Assembly: GCF_018394055.1 (NCBI RefSeq)
Contig: NZ_CP074441.1
Location: 310,001-374,000, forward strand
From: Weissella ceti
GTDB taxonomy: Bacteria > Bacillota > Bacilli > Lactobacillales > Lactobacillaceae
DNA length: 64,000 bases
Direction of reading: 5' to 3'
Below are positions 55,767-64,000 of this stretch, piece by piece. Position numbers and translations under genes: made by a program. How positions within the stretch are numbered: position 1 is the first letter of the stretch; each line of letters starts with the position of its first letter. The notes beneath the pieces are model-generated. The model saw only the letters and a program-made list of their open reading frames with translations. It ran no database searches and was not told the origin of the DNA.

Positions 55767-57803
55767 ATGATGAGTTTAATGGACTCAGTTGCTGAACTGA
55801 GTGGTGTGGGACCCAAACGTGAACAAGCGTTAAATGCGTTAGAAATCTATACAATTGCTGATTTGTTGAGTTATTATCCGAAGCGCTACACAGACTTAAG
55901 TGAGAAAACACCCGCCGAAACACAAAACGGTGAAAAAATTACGTTTAAAGGTGTTGTAACTTCAGAACCAGTCATCGCACGCTTCGGTCGAGCGAAAGCG
56001 CGTGTGACTTTTCGCTTAACTGTATCGCCGGACACGATTAGTGTGGCCTTCTTTAATCAACCATGGATTGCCAAGCAATTAGAAATTGGCCAAGAAGTAG
56101 CTGTTTATGGGACTTATGATAAGGCCCGTCAAAGTTTGAGCGGGATGAAACTAATGACCACTGATGCGGAAGATAGTCTGCAGGGCGTTTATCCATCATC
56201 AAAACAAATCAAAGCAGGAACAATTAAAGAATTAGTCCAACAAGCCTTGGGGCGTTATGATCAATTAATTCGTCAGGAATTTGTGCCTAAAGCCATTCGT
56301 GAACAATTTAAATTGATGGATCATTACACAATGGTGCATACGATGCATGAGCCACAGGACGCCTATACCTTGGAACAAGCGCAACGCACAGCAAGTTTTG
56401 AAGAATTCTTTATCTTCCAAATGCGTCTACAGTTAATTAAACAAATGAATCAAGCCAATCAAGGGCGTTCGGTGTTATTTAATAACGACACATTGAAATC
56501 CTTTATTGCCACGCTGCCGTTTGAACTAACTGATGCGCAGAAGAAAGTCGTGAATGAGATTCTCCGTGATATGCGTCGTCCGTTACATATGAACCGCTTG
56601 TTACAAGGTGACGTTGGGTCTGGTAAGACCGTTGTTGCAGCACTAGCGATGTATGCTGCAATCACAGCTAACATGCAAGCGGCAATGATGGCGCCAACGG
56701 AAATTTTGGCACAACAACATGCTAAAACAGTTGGTAAGTTTTTTGATCCACAAGAAGTGCGCGTGGAGCTATTGACTGGTTCAACGAAAGCAGCAGCGCG
56801 TCGTCAGATTCTAGCGGATTTAGAAGCGGGTGAAATTGATATTTTAATTGGAACACACGCGCTAATTCAGCCAGATGTGGCTTTCCATAACTTAGGATTA
56901 GCCATTATTGATGAACAGCATCGGTTTGGGGTTAAGCAACGTGCCGCTTTGCGTGAAATTGGGATGAATCCAGATGTATTAGCCATGACGGCGACACCGA
57001 TTCCACGTACATTGGCGATTACAGCCTATGGTGAAATGGATGTGTCAGTGATTGACCAACTACCAGAAGGACGAAAGCCAATTCAAACGAAATGGGTACG
57101 TCATCATCAATTGGAAGAAACGCTGCAATTTGTTCGTGGCCAACTAGATGAAGGCGCCCAGGCTTATGTCGTGACGCCATTGATTGAAGAATCTGAAGTG
57201 CTAGATGTTCAAAATGCACAAGCGATGTATGAAGAACTACAGGCAGAATTTGCACCCAAATATAAGGTTGGTCTTTTACATGGTCGAATGACGAATGATG
57301 AAAAAGAAGCTGTGATGGCGGCCTTTAAAGCTAATGAATATCAAGTCTTAGTTTCAACGACTGTTATTGAAGTTGGAGTGGACGTACCAAATTCATCGGT
57401 CATGATTATTCTGGATGCGGATCGCTTTGGTTTGTCACAATTACACCAATTACGCGGGCGTGTTGGTCGTGGTTCAAGGCAGTCGTACACATTCCTAGTG
57501 AGTGATCCAAAGACACAATATGGAATAGAGCGAATGGATGCGATGGTTGGCACAACCGATGGCTTTGTATTGGCCCAAAAGGACTTAGAATTACGTGGAG
57601 CCGGTGACATCTTAGGTAAGCGTCAATCAGGGGTGCCTGAGTTCCGCGTGGGTGATCCAGTGCAAGATATTCAAATGATGTCTGTGGCCCAAGAAGAAGC
57701 GATTACTGTCGTTAGCCAACCAGATTGGGATAAAGATCCAGAAATTGCAGGACTAGTTGAATTGCTCGATGAGACCATGGTTCGTTATCGAAACTTTGAC
57801 TAA
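55767..57803 (+). CDS. recG: ATP-dependent DNA helicase RecG
   Basis: 678 residues. Wedge/OB domain (about 1-200), Walker A GDVGSGKTV near residue 281, DEQH box (IIDEQHRFGVKQR), TATPIPRT, and the C-terminal QLRGRVGRGSRQSY plus TRG-like FD end. It reverses stalled forks and Holliday junctions. GTAGGTGAG precedes two adjacent ATG codons. Lies between fakA and plsX as in Bacillus. Confidence 0.96.
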   Translation: MMSLMDSVAELSGVGPKREQALNALEIYTIADLLSYYPKRYTDLSEKTPAETQNGEKITFKGVVTSEPVIARFGRAKARVTFRLTVSPDTISVAFFNQPWIAKQLEIGQEVAVYGTYDKARQSLSGMKLMTTDAEDSLQGVYPSSKQIKAGTIKELVQQALGRYDQLIRQEFVPKAIREQFKLMDHYTMVHTMHEPQDAYTLEQAQRTASFEEFFIFQMRLQLIKQMNQANQGRSVLFNNDTLKSFIATLPFELTDAQKKVVNEILRDMRRPLHMNRLLQGDVGSGKTVVAALAMYAAITANMQAAMMAPTEILAQQHAKTVGKFFDPQEVRVELLTGSTKAAARRQILADLEAGEIDILIGTHALIQPDVAFHNLGLAIIDEQHRFGVKQRAALREIGMNPDVLAMTATPIPRTLAITAYGEMDVSVIDQLPEGRKPIQTKWVRHHQLEETLQFVRGQLDEGAQAYVVTPLIEESEVLDVQNAQAMYEELQAEFAPKYKVGLLHGRMTNDEKEAVMAAFKANEYQVLVSTTVIEVGVDVPNSSVMIILDADRFGLSQLHQLRGRVGRGSRQSYTFLVSDPKTQYGIERMDAMVGTTDGFVLAQKDLELRGAGDILGKRQSGVPEFRVGDPVQDIQMMSVAQEEAITVVSQPDWDKDPEIAGLVELLDETMVRYRNFD

Positions 57804-57881
57804 TGGGCGCCCAGTTTATATAATTAAAGTTATTAATCAAAAGAGTTATTGAAATTTCGCAGAAAAGGTTGAGGAAAAGAC

Positions 57882-58928
57882 ATGTTTAAAATTGCAGTTG
57901 ATGCAATGGGGGGCGATAACGCTCCGGCAGAGATTGTTGCTGGTGTAGAACTAGCGCGCGATGCCATGCCTGATATGGCGTTCCAACTTTACGGTGATCA
58001 AGCACAAATTGAAGCCGTGTTAGAAAACAATGATCGCATTGAAATTATGCACGCTGAAGAAAAAATCGAAATGGCTGAAGAACCTGTTCGCGCCATTCGT
58101 AAGAAGAAGCAAAGTTCATTGGTTTTGGCTGCGCAAGCGGTTAAGTCTGGTGAAGCGGATGCTTTGTTCTCAGCTGGAAACACAGGTGCCTTGTTGGCAG
58201 CGGGAATCTTTATCGTTGGACGTATGAAGGGAATTGACCGTCCAGCTTTGATGACAACTTTGCCTGCCTTTGATGGGCCACACCAAGCATTTACAATGAT
58301 GGACGTGGGTGCCAATGCTGAAAATAAGGCAACGCACCTTTACCAATACGGTATCTTAGGCTCATTCTATGCGCGTGAAATCTTGAACTTCGAAAACCCA
58401 CGTGTGGGACTTTTGAACAACGGAAGTGAAGCGGATAAGGGTGATTCATTGCACAAGGAAGCACACGTCTTACTAGCCCACGGTGGTGAAGCTGGCTACC
58501 TAAACTTTATTGGTAACGTTGAATCACGTGATCTATTGCAAGGGGCTGCGGATGTTGTTGTGGCTGATGGCTTCTCAGGTAATGCAACCTTGAAGGCCAT
58601 TGAAGGAACAGCGAAGACAATGTTGCGTGTGCTAAAGAGCACAATCATGGATGCCGGTTTGCGTGAAAAGATTGGTGGCGCTTTGTTGAAGCCTGGTCTA
58701 AAGCGTGTAGCTGCTCGTTTGGATTATTCTGAATATGGTGGTGCTGTGGTGATTGGAACAAACCAACCGGTTGTGAAGACCCACGGTTCTGCTTCTGGGC
58801 AAGAAGTTATGAACACAATCAAGCAAATCCACACAATGTTGGATGTTGATTTGACTGGAAAGATTCAACGTTTTGTGACGGATCACGCTGATGAATTGGC
58901 TGCCCGTCCTGATACTGAAGAAAAATAA
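57882..58928 (+). CDS. plsX: Phosphate acyltransferase PlsX
   Basis: 348 residues. DAMGGDNAP (7-15) is the family start, followed by the GALLAAG and DVGANAENK segments. It makes acyl-phosphate from acyl-ACP for phospholipid synthesis. AAAAGG upstream. Followed 16 bases on by acpP, its substrate carrier. Confidence 0.97.
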   Translation: MFKIAVDAMGGDNAPAEIVAGVELARDAMPDMAFQLYGDQAQIEAVLENNDRIEIMHAEEKIEMAEEPVRAIRKKKQSSLVLAAQAVKSGEADALFSAGNTGALLAAGIFIVGRMKGIDRPALMTTLPAFDGPHQAFTMMDVGANAENKATHLYQYGILGSFYAREILNFENPRVGLLNNGSEADKGDSLHKEAHVLLAHGGEAGYLNFIGNVESRDLLQGAADVVVADGFSGNATLKAIEGTAKTMLRVLKSTIMDAGLREKIGGALLKPGLKRVAARLDYSEYGGAVVIGTNQPVVKTHGSASGQEVMNTIKQIHTMLDVDLTGKIQRFVTDHADELAARPDTEEK

Positions 58929-58944
58929 TTAAGGAGTCTCACAC

Positions 58945-59181
58945 ATGAGTCGCGAAGAAATTTTTACAAAAGTTGCTGGTTTGATTGCAGATCATTTTGA
59001 ATTGGATGCAGACAGCATTCAAGGATCAATGGACTTGATGGTTGACGTTGATGCTGATTCAATTGACTTTGTTGAATTGGTTTTGGAAATGGAAGATGAA
59101 TTTGATGCTGAAATTTCTGATGACGATGCCGCAACACTAAAGACTGTTGACGATATCGTTAACTACATTGCTAGCAAGTAA
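58945..59181 (+). CDS. acpP: Acyl carrier protein
   Basis: 78 acidic residues; the phosphopantetheine site is Ser 39 in DADSIDF (the usual DSL is DSI). Four-helix ACP pattern. AAGGAGT precedes the ATG. It may serve PlsX dedicatedly, since lactic bacteria often keep a second ACP in the fab cluster (not in window). Confidence 0.96.
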   Translation: MSREEIFTKVAGLIADHFELDADSIQGSMDLMVDVDADSIDFVELVLEMEDEFDAEISDDDAATLKTVDDIVNYIASK

Positions 59182-59187
59182 TGATTA

Positions 59188-59220
59188 AAAAGACATGACC
59201 ATTTGGTCGTGTCTTTTTTT
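59188..59220 (+). terminator. Intrinsic terminator after acpP
   Basis: AAAGACATGACC / GGTCGTGTCTTT stem (one G-T pair), ATTT loop, T7. Confidence 0.92.
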
Positions 59221-59319
59221 GTGCGCCAAGATCATCAAAGCATCCCCAAGTAAATGAAAAATAAAGGGGGTTTTTAATGGTGGTATTTTTAGTGAATCCC
59301 GTAATCTAATGCTGATTTC

Positions 59320-59328
59320 TGATATAAT
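59320..59328 (+). promoter_or_regulatory. Extended -10 promoter of rnc-smc-ftsY
   Basis: TGATATAAT at 59320-59328 with no clear -35. Confidence 0.6.
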
Positions 59329-59365
59329 TAAAGGTATCTATAAATTGAAAATGGGGGTAGTTTAG

Positions 59366-60067
59366 ATGTTTGATGCATTACAAGCAGACTTAGCAACAAA
59401 GTATGATATTCACTTTAAGAATGAGGCGTTACTAGAAGAGGCATTTACACAAGCAAACTATATTAACGAGCACCCAGAATACTTGGGAAAAGATTACCAA
59501 CGTTTAGAATTTTTAGGCGATGCTGTGATGCAACAATCCACAGCTGTTTATCTATTTAAGCGTTACCCTGAATGGGATGAAGGTCGCTTGACAGAGTTGC
59601 GAATCTCAATGGTTCAAACACGATCATTTGCAATTTTGTCACGTGAGCTACATCTTGATGAATACATTCGTCTGGGCCGTGGTGAAGAAATGTCAGGTGC
59701 GCGTTCAAGAGATTCATTGTTAGAAGATATCTGGGAAGCATTCATTGGTGCTCTTTACTTGGACCAAGGTTCTGATACAGTGATGGCATTCTTGGAAAAG
59801 ATTATGTTTGCTAAAATTGACGAAGGATTCTACGAACAATTTGTGGACTACAAGTCAAAGCTACAAGAACTTTTGCAAAAACAAGGTGCGGTGGTCATTA
59901 AGTACACAAAGATTGCGGAAGAACGAATTGAAAACAATAATCAATTGTTTACAGTATCAGTGACATTGGATGACAAGGAATTAGGTACAGGACAAGGTAA
60001 GTCTACTAAGGCTGCGGAAAAAGATGCGGCACGTCAAGCATACCAACGTCTGAGTCAAGAGGCATAA
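59366..60067 (+). CDS. rnc: Ribonuclease III
   Basis: 233 residues. Endonuclease domain with RLEFLGDAV (E48, D52) and DIWEAFIGALYLD (D121, E124), then the double-stranded RNA-binding domain (DYKSKLQELLQKQ... to KAAEKDAARQAYQRL). Processes rRNA precursors and structured mRNAs. GGGGG precedes the ATG. First of the rnc-smc-ftsY operon. Confidence 0.97.
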   Translation: MFDALQADLATKYDIHFKNEALLEEAFTQANYINEHPEYLGKDYQRLEFLGDAVMQQSTAVYLFKRYPEWDEGRLTELRISMVQTRSFAILSRELHLDEYIRLGRGEEMSGARSRDSLLEDIWEAFIGALYLDQGSDTVMAFLEKIMFAKIDEGFYEQFVDYKSKLQELLQKQGAVVIKYTKIAEERIENNNQLFTVSVTLDDKELGTGQGKSTKAAEKDAARQAYQRLSQEA

Positions 60068-60094
60068 TTATTAGTCGTTAGCGTTAGGGAAATC

Positions 60095-63000
60095 ATGAAA
60101 CTTAAAAACTTAGAAATTAGTGGTTTTAAATCTTTTGCGGAACGTACCAAAATTGATTTTATGCCAGGAATTACAGGTGTGGTTGGACCGAACGGTTCAG
60201 GTAAATCAAATATTATCGAAGCCATTCGTTGGGTCATGGGAGAACAATCTGCCCGTGGGCTACGTGGTGATAAGATGGCTGACGTTATCTTTGGTGGAAG
60301 TGGTAAGCGTTCGCCATTGAATCGTGCCGAAGTCTCAATTACATTTGATAATTCCGATCGTTATTTAAAATCAGAATATAATGAAATTCGTATTTCACGT
60401 ACGTTGTATCGCAATGGTGATTCAAAGTATCAAATTAATGGGACGACAGTTCGTTTACGTGATGTTCAAGAACTATTCATGGACTCTGGATTGGGACGCG
60501 AAAGCTTCTCCATCATTTCACAGGGACGTGTTGAAAGTATCTTCAGTGCTAAACCAGAAGAACGTCGAACAATTATTGAAGACGTTGCGGGGGTATACAA
60601 GTACAAGAAGAACAAGGAAAAGGCGACCAAAGAATTGGATAGCGTGCAGGATAGCCTGACACGTGTTGAAGATATTTTGTTCGAACTAGCTCAACGAATT
60701 GAACCATTGGCAGAACAAAGTGCCATCGCCCAAGATTACGTGGATCAAAAGGCGAAGTTTACAACGCTTGATCAAGATCGTCTGGTGTTGTCATTGAATA
60801 CTTGGCACTCAGAGTTACGAGAATTAAAAGATGGTGTGATAGCGCAAGCGCAACAACGTCAACAAGCGACTGAAGATGTTACAAGTACTGAACAACAGTT
60901 GCGAGAACATCAAGCGCAACAAGAAGCGCAAGAAGAAAAGTTAGCTGAATTGCAACAAGCTTTGTTGGCATGTACAGCACAAGTTGAACGTTTGAGTGGT
61001 GACTTGAATCTCCAAGCCGAACGTCAAGCTAATCGTGAACAAGTACGTCAAGAATTAGAAGCTAAGTCAGCGAATGATACGGAAGATTTGGCTAACTTGG
61101 CTAATTCAATGGCAGCATTAGTCGAACAGATGAATGCGACCAATGATGAAATTAACATGCTAAGTGCTTCTTTGAATGACCTGCGCGTTTCACACCCGCA
61201 ACAAAAAGTCGCACAATTGAATCATCAAATTGAAGCAGTACGCAGTGATTTGGTTGAAACATTGCAGGCGTTGGCAACTGCTAAAAACCAGCAACAACAT
61301 TTAACGCAAGAAAACCAACGTCAAGGGGCGCAAAGTGATCGTCTGATTCATCGCCAAGAAACACTCCAAGCCCAAGCGCAAAATGCCCAAATGACGCAAA
61401 ACGAATGTATTGCCGCTGAAGAAGCAGCACAAGCTGAATTAGCTGGTGTGCAAAGTAGTTTGGACGATATGAAGGCTACTGGTAAAAAGCTACAAGATAC
61501 ATACCAAGAAACACGTAAGCAATGGTATGAAGGCTTGAATGTGCAACAACGTTTAGAATCACGTCATGAATCATTAGTTCGTTTGACTGAAAACTATGAC
61601 GGTTACTACCAAGGGGTTAAGCGTTTGATGCAACAACGTGAAAACTTTACGGGAATTCATGGTGTCGTGGCAGAAATGATGTCAGTGGCGCACGAAAACC
61701 AAGTCGCAATTGAAACAGCCCTAGGCAATGCCTTGCAACAAATCATCGTTGATACAACGCAGACAGCTAAAGATGTGATTCGCTACATGACACAACATCG
61801 TTTTGGACGTGTCACCTTGCTGCCAGTTGAAACGATGCAAGGTCGTCAACTGCGTCCAGATCAAATTGCGACAGCGAAAAACCAAGCAGGATTTATTGGC
61901 ATTGGATCAGATTTAGTAAAGACTGAAGAAACCTATGCTAAAATCATGGAGAATTTGCTAGGGACAACTATCATTATGGACACCATGGACCATGCGGTTG
62001 TTGCGAGTCGTGCTTTGCAACAACGTGTCCGTATTGTCACGTTAGATGGTCAAGTCATGAACCCTGGTGGATCAATGACTGGTGGAGCGAATAGGCAAAA
62101 CGGTAACGGTCTACTAGCCCAACAAAGTGAAGCTGACAAGCTACTTGCTGAATTAGAAAAGCAAAAGCTAGTTGTGCAAGAACTAGAAGAAGCAGTGCGT
62201 GTAGCGGAAGTAAAATTGAATGAAGCGGCGGAAACGTACCAAGCTGCGCAAAGTAATGTCATGACGATGCATGAACAAGCACAACAATGTGCGACGAACT
62301 TGCAAGTTGGGGCAGAACGTTTAGCGCAATTAGAAAAAGAATTAACAGCCGTTAATTATGAATTGCGACAAATTCAAGCGACGACAGAAGATGCGGATCT
62401 AGCATCTAATCTGGATAACATTGCGAAGTACACGCAAGAACAAGACGACTTGCAAGCTAAATTGGATAACCTGCAAGAGCAACGTCAACAAGCTGAACGT
62501 GATGTTGAATCAGTTGATGAAGCGATTGCGACCATGCAGACAACGATAGCGACTGCGAAGGCTAATCTGGCTGCGCAACAAGATCGGTTGAATGATTTTG
62601 AACGTCAAGAAGCGAAGTTGCTAGACATGCAGGCCAATACAGCCCAACAATTAGCAGATTTGACGGCTAATCAAGCAGACGTTGAAGCACGTATTGCGCA
62701 AGAGTTACAAGCAGCGCAAGAACGCCGTACACAATTACTGCAAGAGCAAGAAACAACGGAAGCAAGTTTAGTTGCAAGTAAGCAATTAGGTAGTGAGCTG
62801 CAAATCACCTTGCAACGTATGCAGCATCAATTGCAACAACAACAAGGGGATGAGAATGCCCTGCAAGTTAAGTTGACACAGCGTACAACCCAATTTGAAT
62901 TAGCCCAACAAGAATTGTTGGATAACTACGAACTAACATTTGATCAAGTGGTGGGTACATCAGTTACTGATAAGGCTTTACCTGAAATTCAACAAGAATT

Positions 63001-63643
63001 GAAGTTAATCAAGCGTGGTTTAGCTGATATTGGGGATGTTAATATTGGTGCGATTCAAGAATATGAAGAAGTGAAATCACGTCATGACTTCTTGCAACAA
63101 CAAAAAGATGATTTGATTTCAGCACGTGGTAACTTGCAACAAACGATGGATGAAATGGATCAAGAAGTGGAACGTCGTTTCGCAGAAACATTCCATGCTA
63201 TCGCAGCGGCCTTTGAGTCTATTTACGTGAAGATGTTCGGAGGTGGGCAAGCCAAATTGATTTTGACTGATCCAGATAACCTCCTAACAACAGGCGTAGA
63301 TATTAAAGCCCAACCGCCGGGGAAGAAATTCCAACAAATGAGTTTGTTATCAGGTGGAGAAAAAGCCCTAACGGCAATCAGTTTGTTGTTTGCGATCTTA
63401 GCTGTCCGTCCAGTACCATTCGCGGTGTTAGACGAAACGGAAGCTGCCTTGGATGAAGCGAACGTTGATCGATTTGCGGAATACTTGCATGAAGTGAATG
63501 ACAATACACAATTTATTGTGATTACACACCGTAAGGGAACCATGACGAATGCCGATGTCCTATATGGGGTAACGATGCAAGAGCCAGGAGTCTCAACGAT
63601 GGTATCTGTTGATTTAACAGATGTAGCCACACAAAATAATTAG
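60095..63643 (+). CDS. smc: Chromosome partition protein SMC
   Basis: 1182 residues: Walker A GPNGSGKSN (31-39), long first coiled coil, hinge (about 510-680, with GGSMTGGANRQNG), second coiled coil, signature LSGGEKAL near 1085 and Walker B VLDETEAALDEAN. The coiled coils are strikingly rich in Gln and Ala. It forms condensin with ScpA and ScpB (not in window). Weak site (GTTAGGGAAATC) before the ATG. Confidence 0.97.
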   Translation: MKLKNLEISGFKSFAERTKIDFMPGITGVVGPNGSGKSNIIEAIRWVMGEQSARGLRGDKMADVIFGGSGKRSPLNRAEVSITFDNSDRYLKSEYNEIRISRTLYRNGDSKYQINGTTVRLRDVQELFMDSGLGRESFSIISQGRVESIFSAKPEERRTIIEDVAGVYKYKKNKEKATKELDSVQDSLTRVEDILFELAQRIEPLAEQSAIAQDYVDQKAKFTTLDQDRLVLSLNTWHSELRELKDGVIAQAQQRQQATEDVTSTEQQLREHQAQQEAQEEKLAELQQALLACTAQVERLSGDLNLQAERQANREQVRQELEAKSANDTEDLANLANSMAALVEQMNATNDEINMLSASLNDLRVSHPQQKVAQLNHQIEAVRSDLVETLQALATAKNQQQHLTQENQRQGAQSDRLIHRQETLQAQAQNAQMTQNECIAAEEAAQAELAGVQSSLDDMKATGKKLQDTYQETRKQWYEGLNVQQRLESRHESLVRLTENYDGYYQGVKRLMQQRENFTGIHGVVAEMMSVAHENQVAIETALGNALQQIIVDTTQTAKDVIRYMTQHRFGRVTLLPVETMQGRQLRPDQIATAKNQAGFIGIGSDLVKTEETYAKIMENLLGTTIIMDTMDHAVVASRALQQRVRIVTLDGQVMNPGGSMTGGANRQNGNGLLAQQSEADKLLAELEKQKLVVQELEEAVRVAEVKLNEAAETYQAAQSNVMTMHEQAQQCATNLQVGAERLAQLEKELTAVNYELRQIQATTEDADLASNLDNIAKYTQEQDDLQAKLDNLQEQRQQAERDVESVDEAIATMQTTIATAKANLAAQQDRLNDFERQEAKLLDMQANTAQQLADLTANQADVEARIAQELQAAQERRTQLLQEQETTEASLVASKQLGSELQITLQRMQHQLQQQQGDENALQVKLTQRTTQFELAQQELLDNYELTFDQVVGTSVTDKALPEIQQELKLIKRGLADIGDVNIGAIQEYEEVKSRHDFLQQQKDDLISARGNLQQTMDEMDQEVERRFAETFHAIAAAFESIYVKMFGGGQAKLILTDPDNLLTTGVDIKAQPPGKKFQQMSLLSGGEKALTAISLLFAILAVRPVPFAVLDETEAALDEANVDRFAEYLHEVNDNTQFIVITHRKGTMTNADVLYGVTMQEPGVSTMVSVDLTDVATQNN

Positions 63644-63660
63644 AGAAGAGGATACTAAAC

Positions 63661-64000
63661 ATGGGATTATTTGATTTTTTTAAAACACCAAAGGAACCAG
63701 TTCAACCTAAAGTAGAAGTTGAAATTTTGTATCCACAAGCATTAGCACAACCAGAAGTTGATGTAACACCCGTTGTTGAAGTGGTTGAATTGCTACCTAC
63801 ACCAGGAATGGCCGTAGAAATTAAATTACCAACACAAACCGTTGCAGCAGAACCAGCGATTGCTGATACTCTAGAAACAGAAACAGAAACAGAAACAGAA
63901 ACAGAAACAGAAACAGAAACAGAAACAGAAACAGAAACAGAAACAGAAACAGAAACAGAAACAGAAACAGAAACAGAAACAGAAACAGAAACAGAAACAG
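63661..64000 (+). CDS. ftsY: Signal recognition particle receptor FtsY, N-terminal part (cut by window end)
   Basis: The first 113 residues; the NG GTPase domain is outside. MGLFDFFKTPKEP is the membrane-targeting start typical of Gram-positive FtsY, followed by the acidic A domain. From residue 72 the protein is a pure Glu-Thr repeat, still continuing at the window edge. AGAAGAGG precedes the ATG, 17 bases after smc. Identity rests on the start motif and the rnc-smc-ftsY order, since the GTPase is unseen. Confidence 0.85.
   Translation, partial: MGLFDFFKTPKEPVQPKVEVEILYPQALAQPEVDVTPVVEVVELLPTPGMAVEIKLPTQTVAAEPAIADTLETETETETETETETETETETETETETETETETETETETETET
63874..64000 (+). repeat. Hexanucleotide tandem repeat (GAAACA), at least 21 perfect copies
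   Basis: GAAACA repeats without a single mismatch from 63874 to the window end (21 copies plus one base), coding (Glu-Thr)n in FtsY. Six-base units keep the frame whatever the copy number. Confidence 0.97.

Overview
The window is almost pure core genome of a low-to-moderate GC Gram-positive coccobacillus of the Lactobacillaceae. Gene content and protein style point to the Leuconostoc/Weissella branch, most probably Weissella (inference): pyk stands alone with no pfkA partner and lacks the extra C-terminal domain, as expected of obligate heterofermenters. A division-cell-wall cluster, PASTA-containing PBP2x and PrkC, DivIVA and T-box leaders are all typical Bacillota features. No tRNA, rRNA, IS element, prophage or CRISPR array was seen.

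Layout. 1-1.0 kb: end of an aromatic-amino-acid-type ABC ATPase and a tandem fluoride-channel pair. 1.1-5.5 kb: VOC protein, short RadC, then mreB-mreC and mreD, with an alpha carbonic anhydrase on the opposite strand wedged between mreC and mreD. 5.5-8 kb: a T-box-controlled polar amino acid ABC importer (predicted histidine). 8-17 kb: fhs, a degenerate PAP2-like membrane protein, a TauE/DUF1634 pair, a lysine-riboswitch-controlled permease, pyk, prmA-rsmE. 17.1-31.1 kb: the dcw cluster mraZ-rsmH-ftsL-pbpX-mraY-murD-murG-ftsQ-ftsA-ftsZ-sepF-yggT-ylmH-divIVA, followed by T-box-ileS. 34.2-38.9 kb: histidine phosphatase, TPR protein, recD2, yebC. 39-43.5 kb: competence pseudopilus operon comGA-GG and its companion methyltransferase. 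43.6-64 kb: priA-fmt-rsmB-stp-prkC-rsgA-rpe-thiN, rpmB, asp23-like/fakA/recG, plsX-acpP, rnc-smc-ftsY (ftsY runs off the end).

How the genes fit together. Morphogenesis (MreBCD), septation (FtsZ, FtsA, SepF, DivIVA, FtsLQ, PBP2x), precursor synthesis (MraY, MurD, MurG) and their Ser/Thr kinase/phosphatase control (PrkC/Stp) dominate. Amino acid supply is controlled by three RNA switches: two T-boxes (His-like and Ile) and a lysine riboswitch. DNA uptake (ComG) and repair/recombination (RadC, RecD2, PriA, RecG, SMC) form a second theme.

Most noteworthy: comGB is frame-disrupted at a run of eight T while its missing C-terminus is intact in the next frame; ftsY carries at least 21 perfect copies of a 6-bp repeat; six GTGG boxes in exact 10-bp phase precede mraZ; a hairpin-rich unexplained leader lies between mraY and murD; IleS contains no cysteine and has lost its C-terminal zinc ligands; the PAP2-like protein has lost its catalytic residues. 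No wholly new multi-gene system was found; these are local novelties in a conserved backbone.
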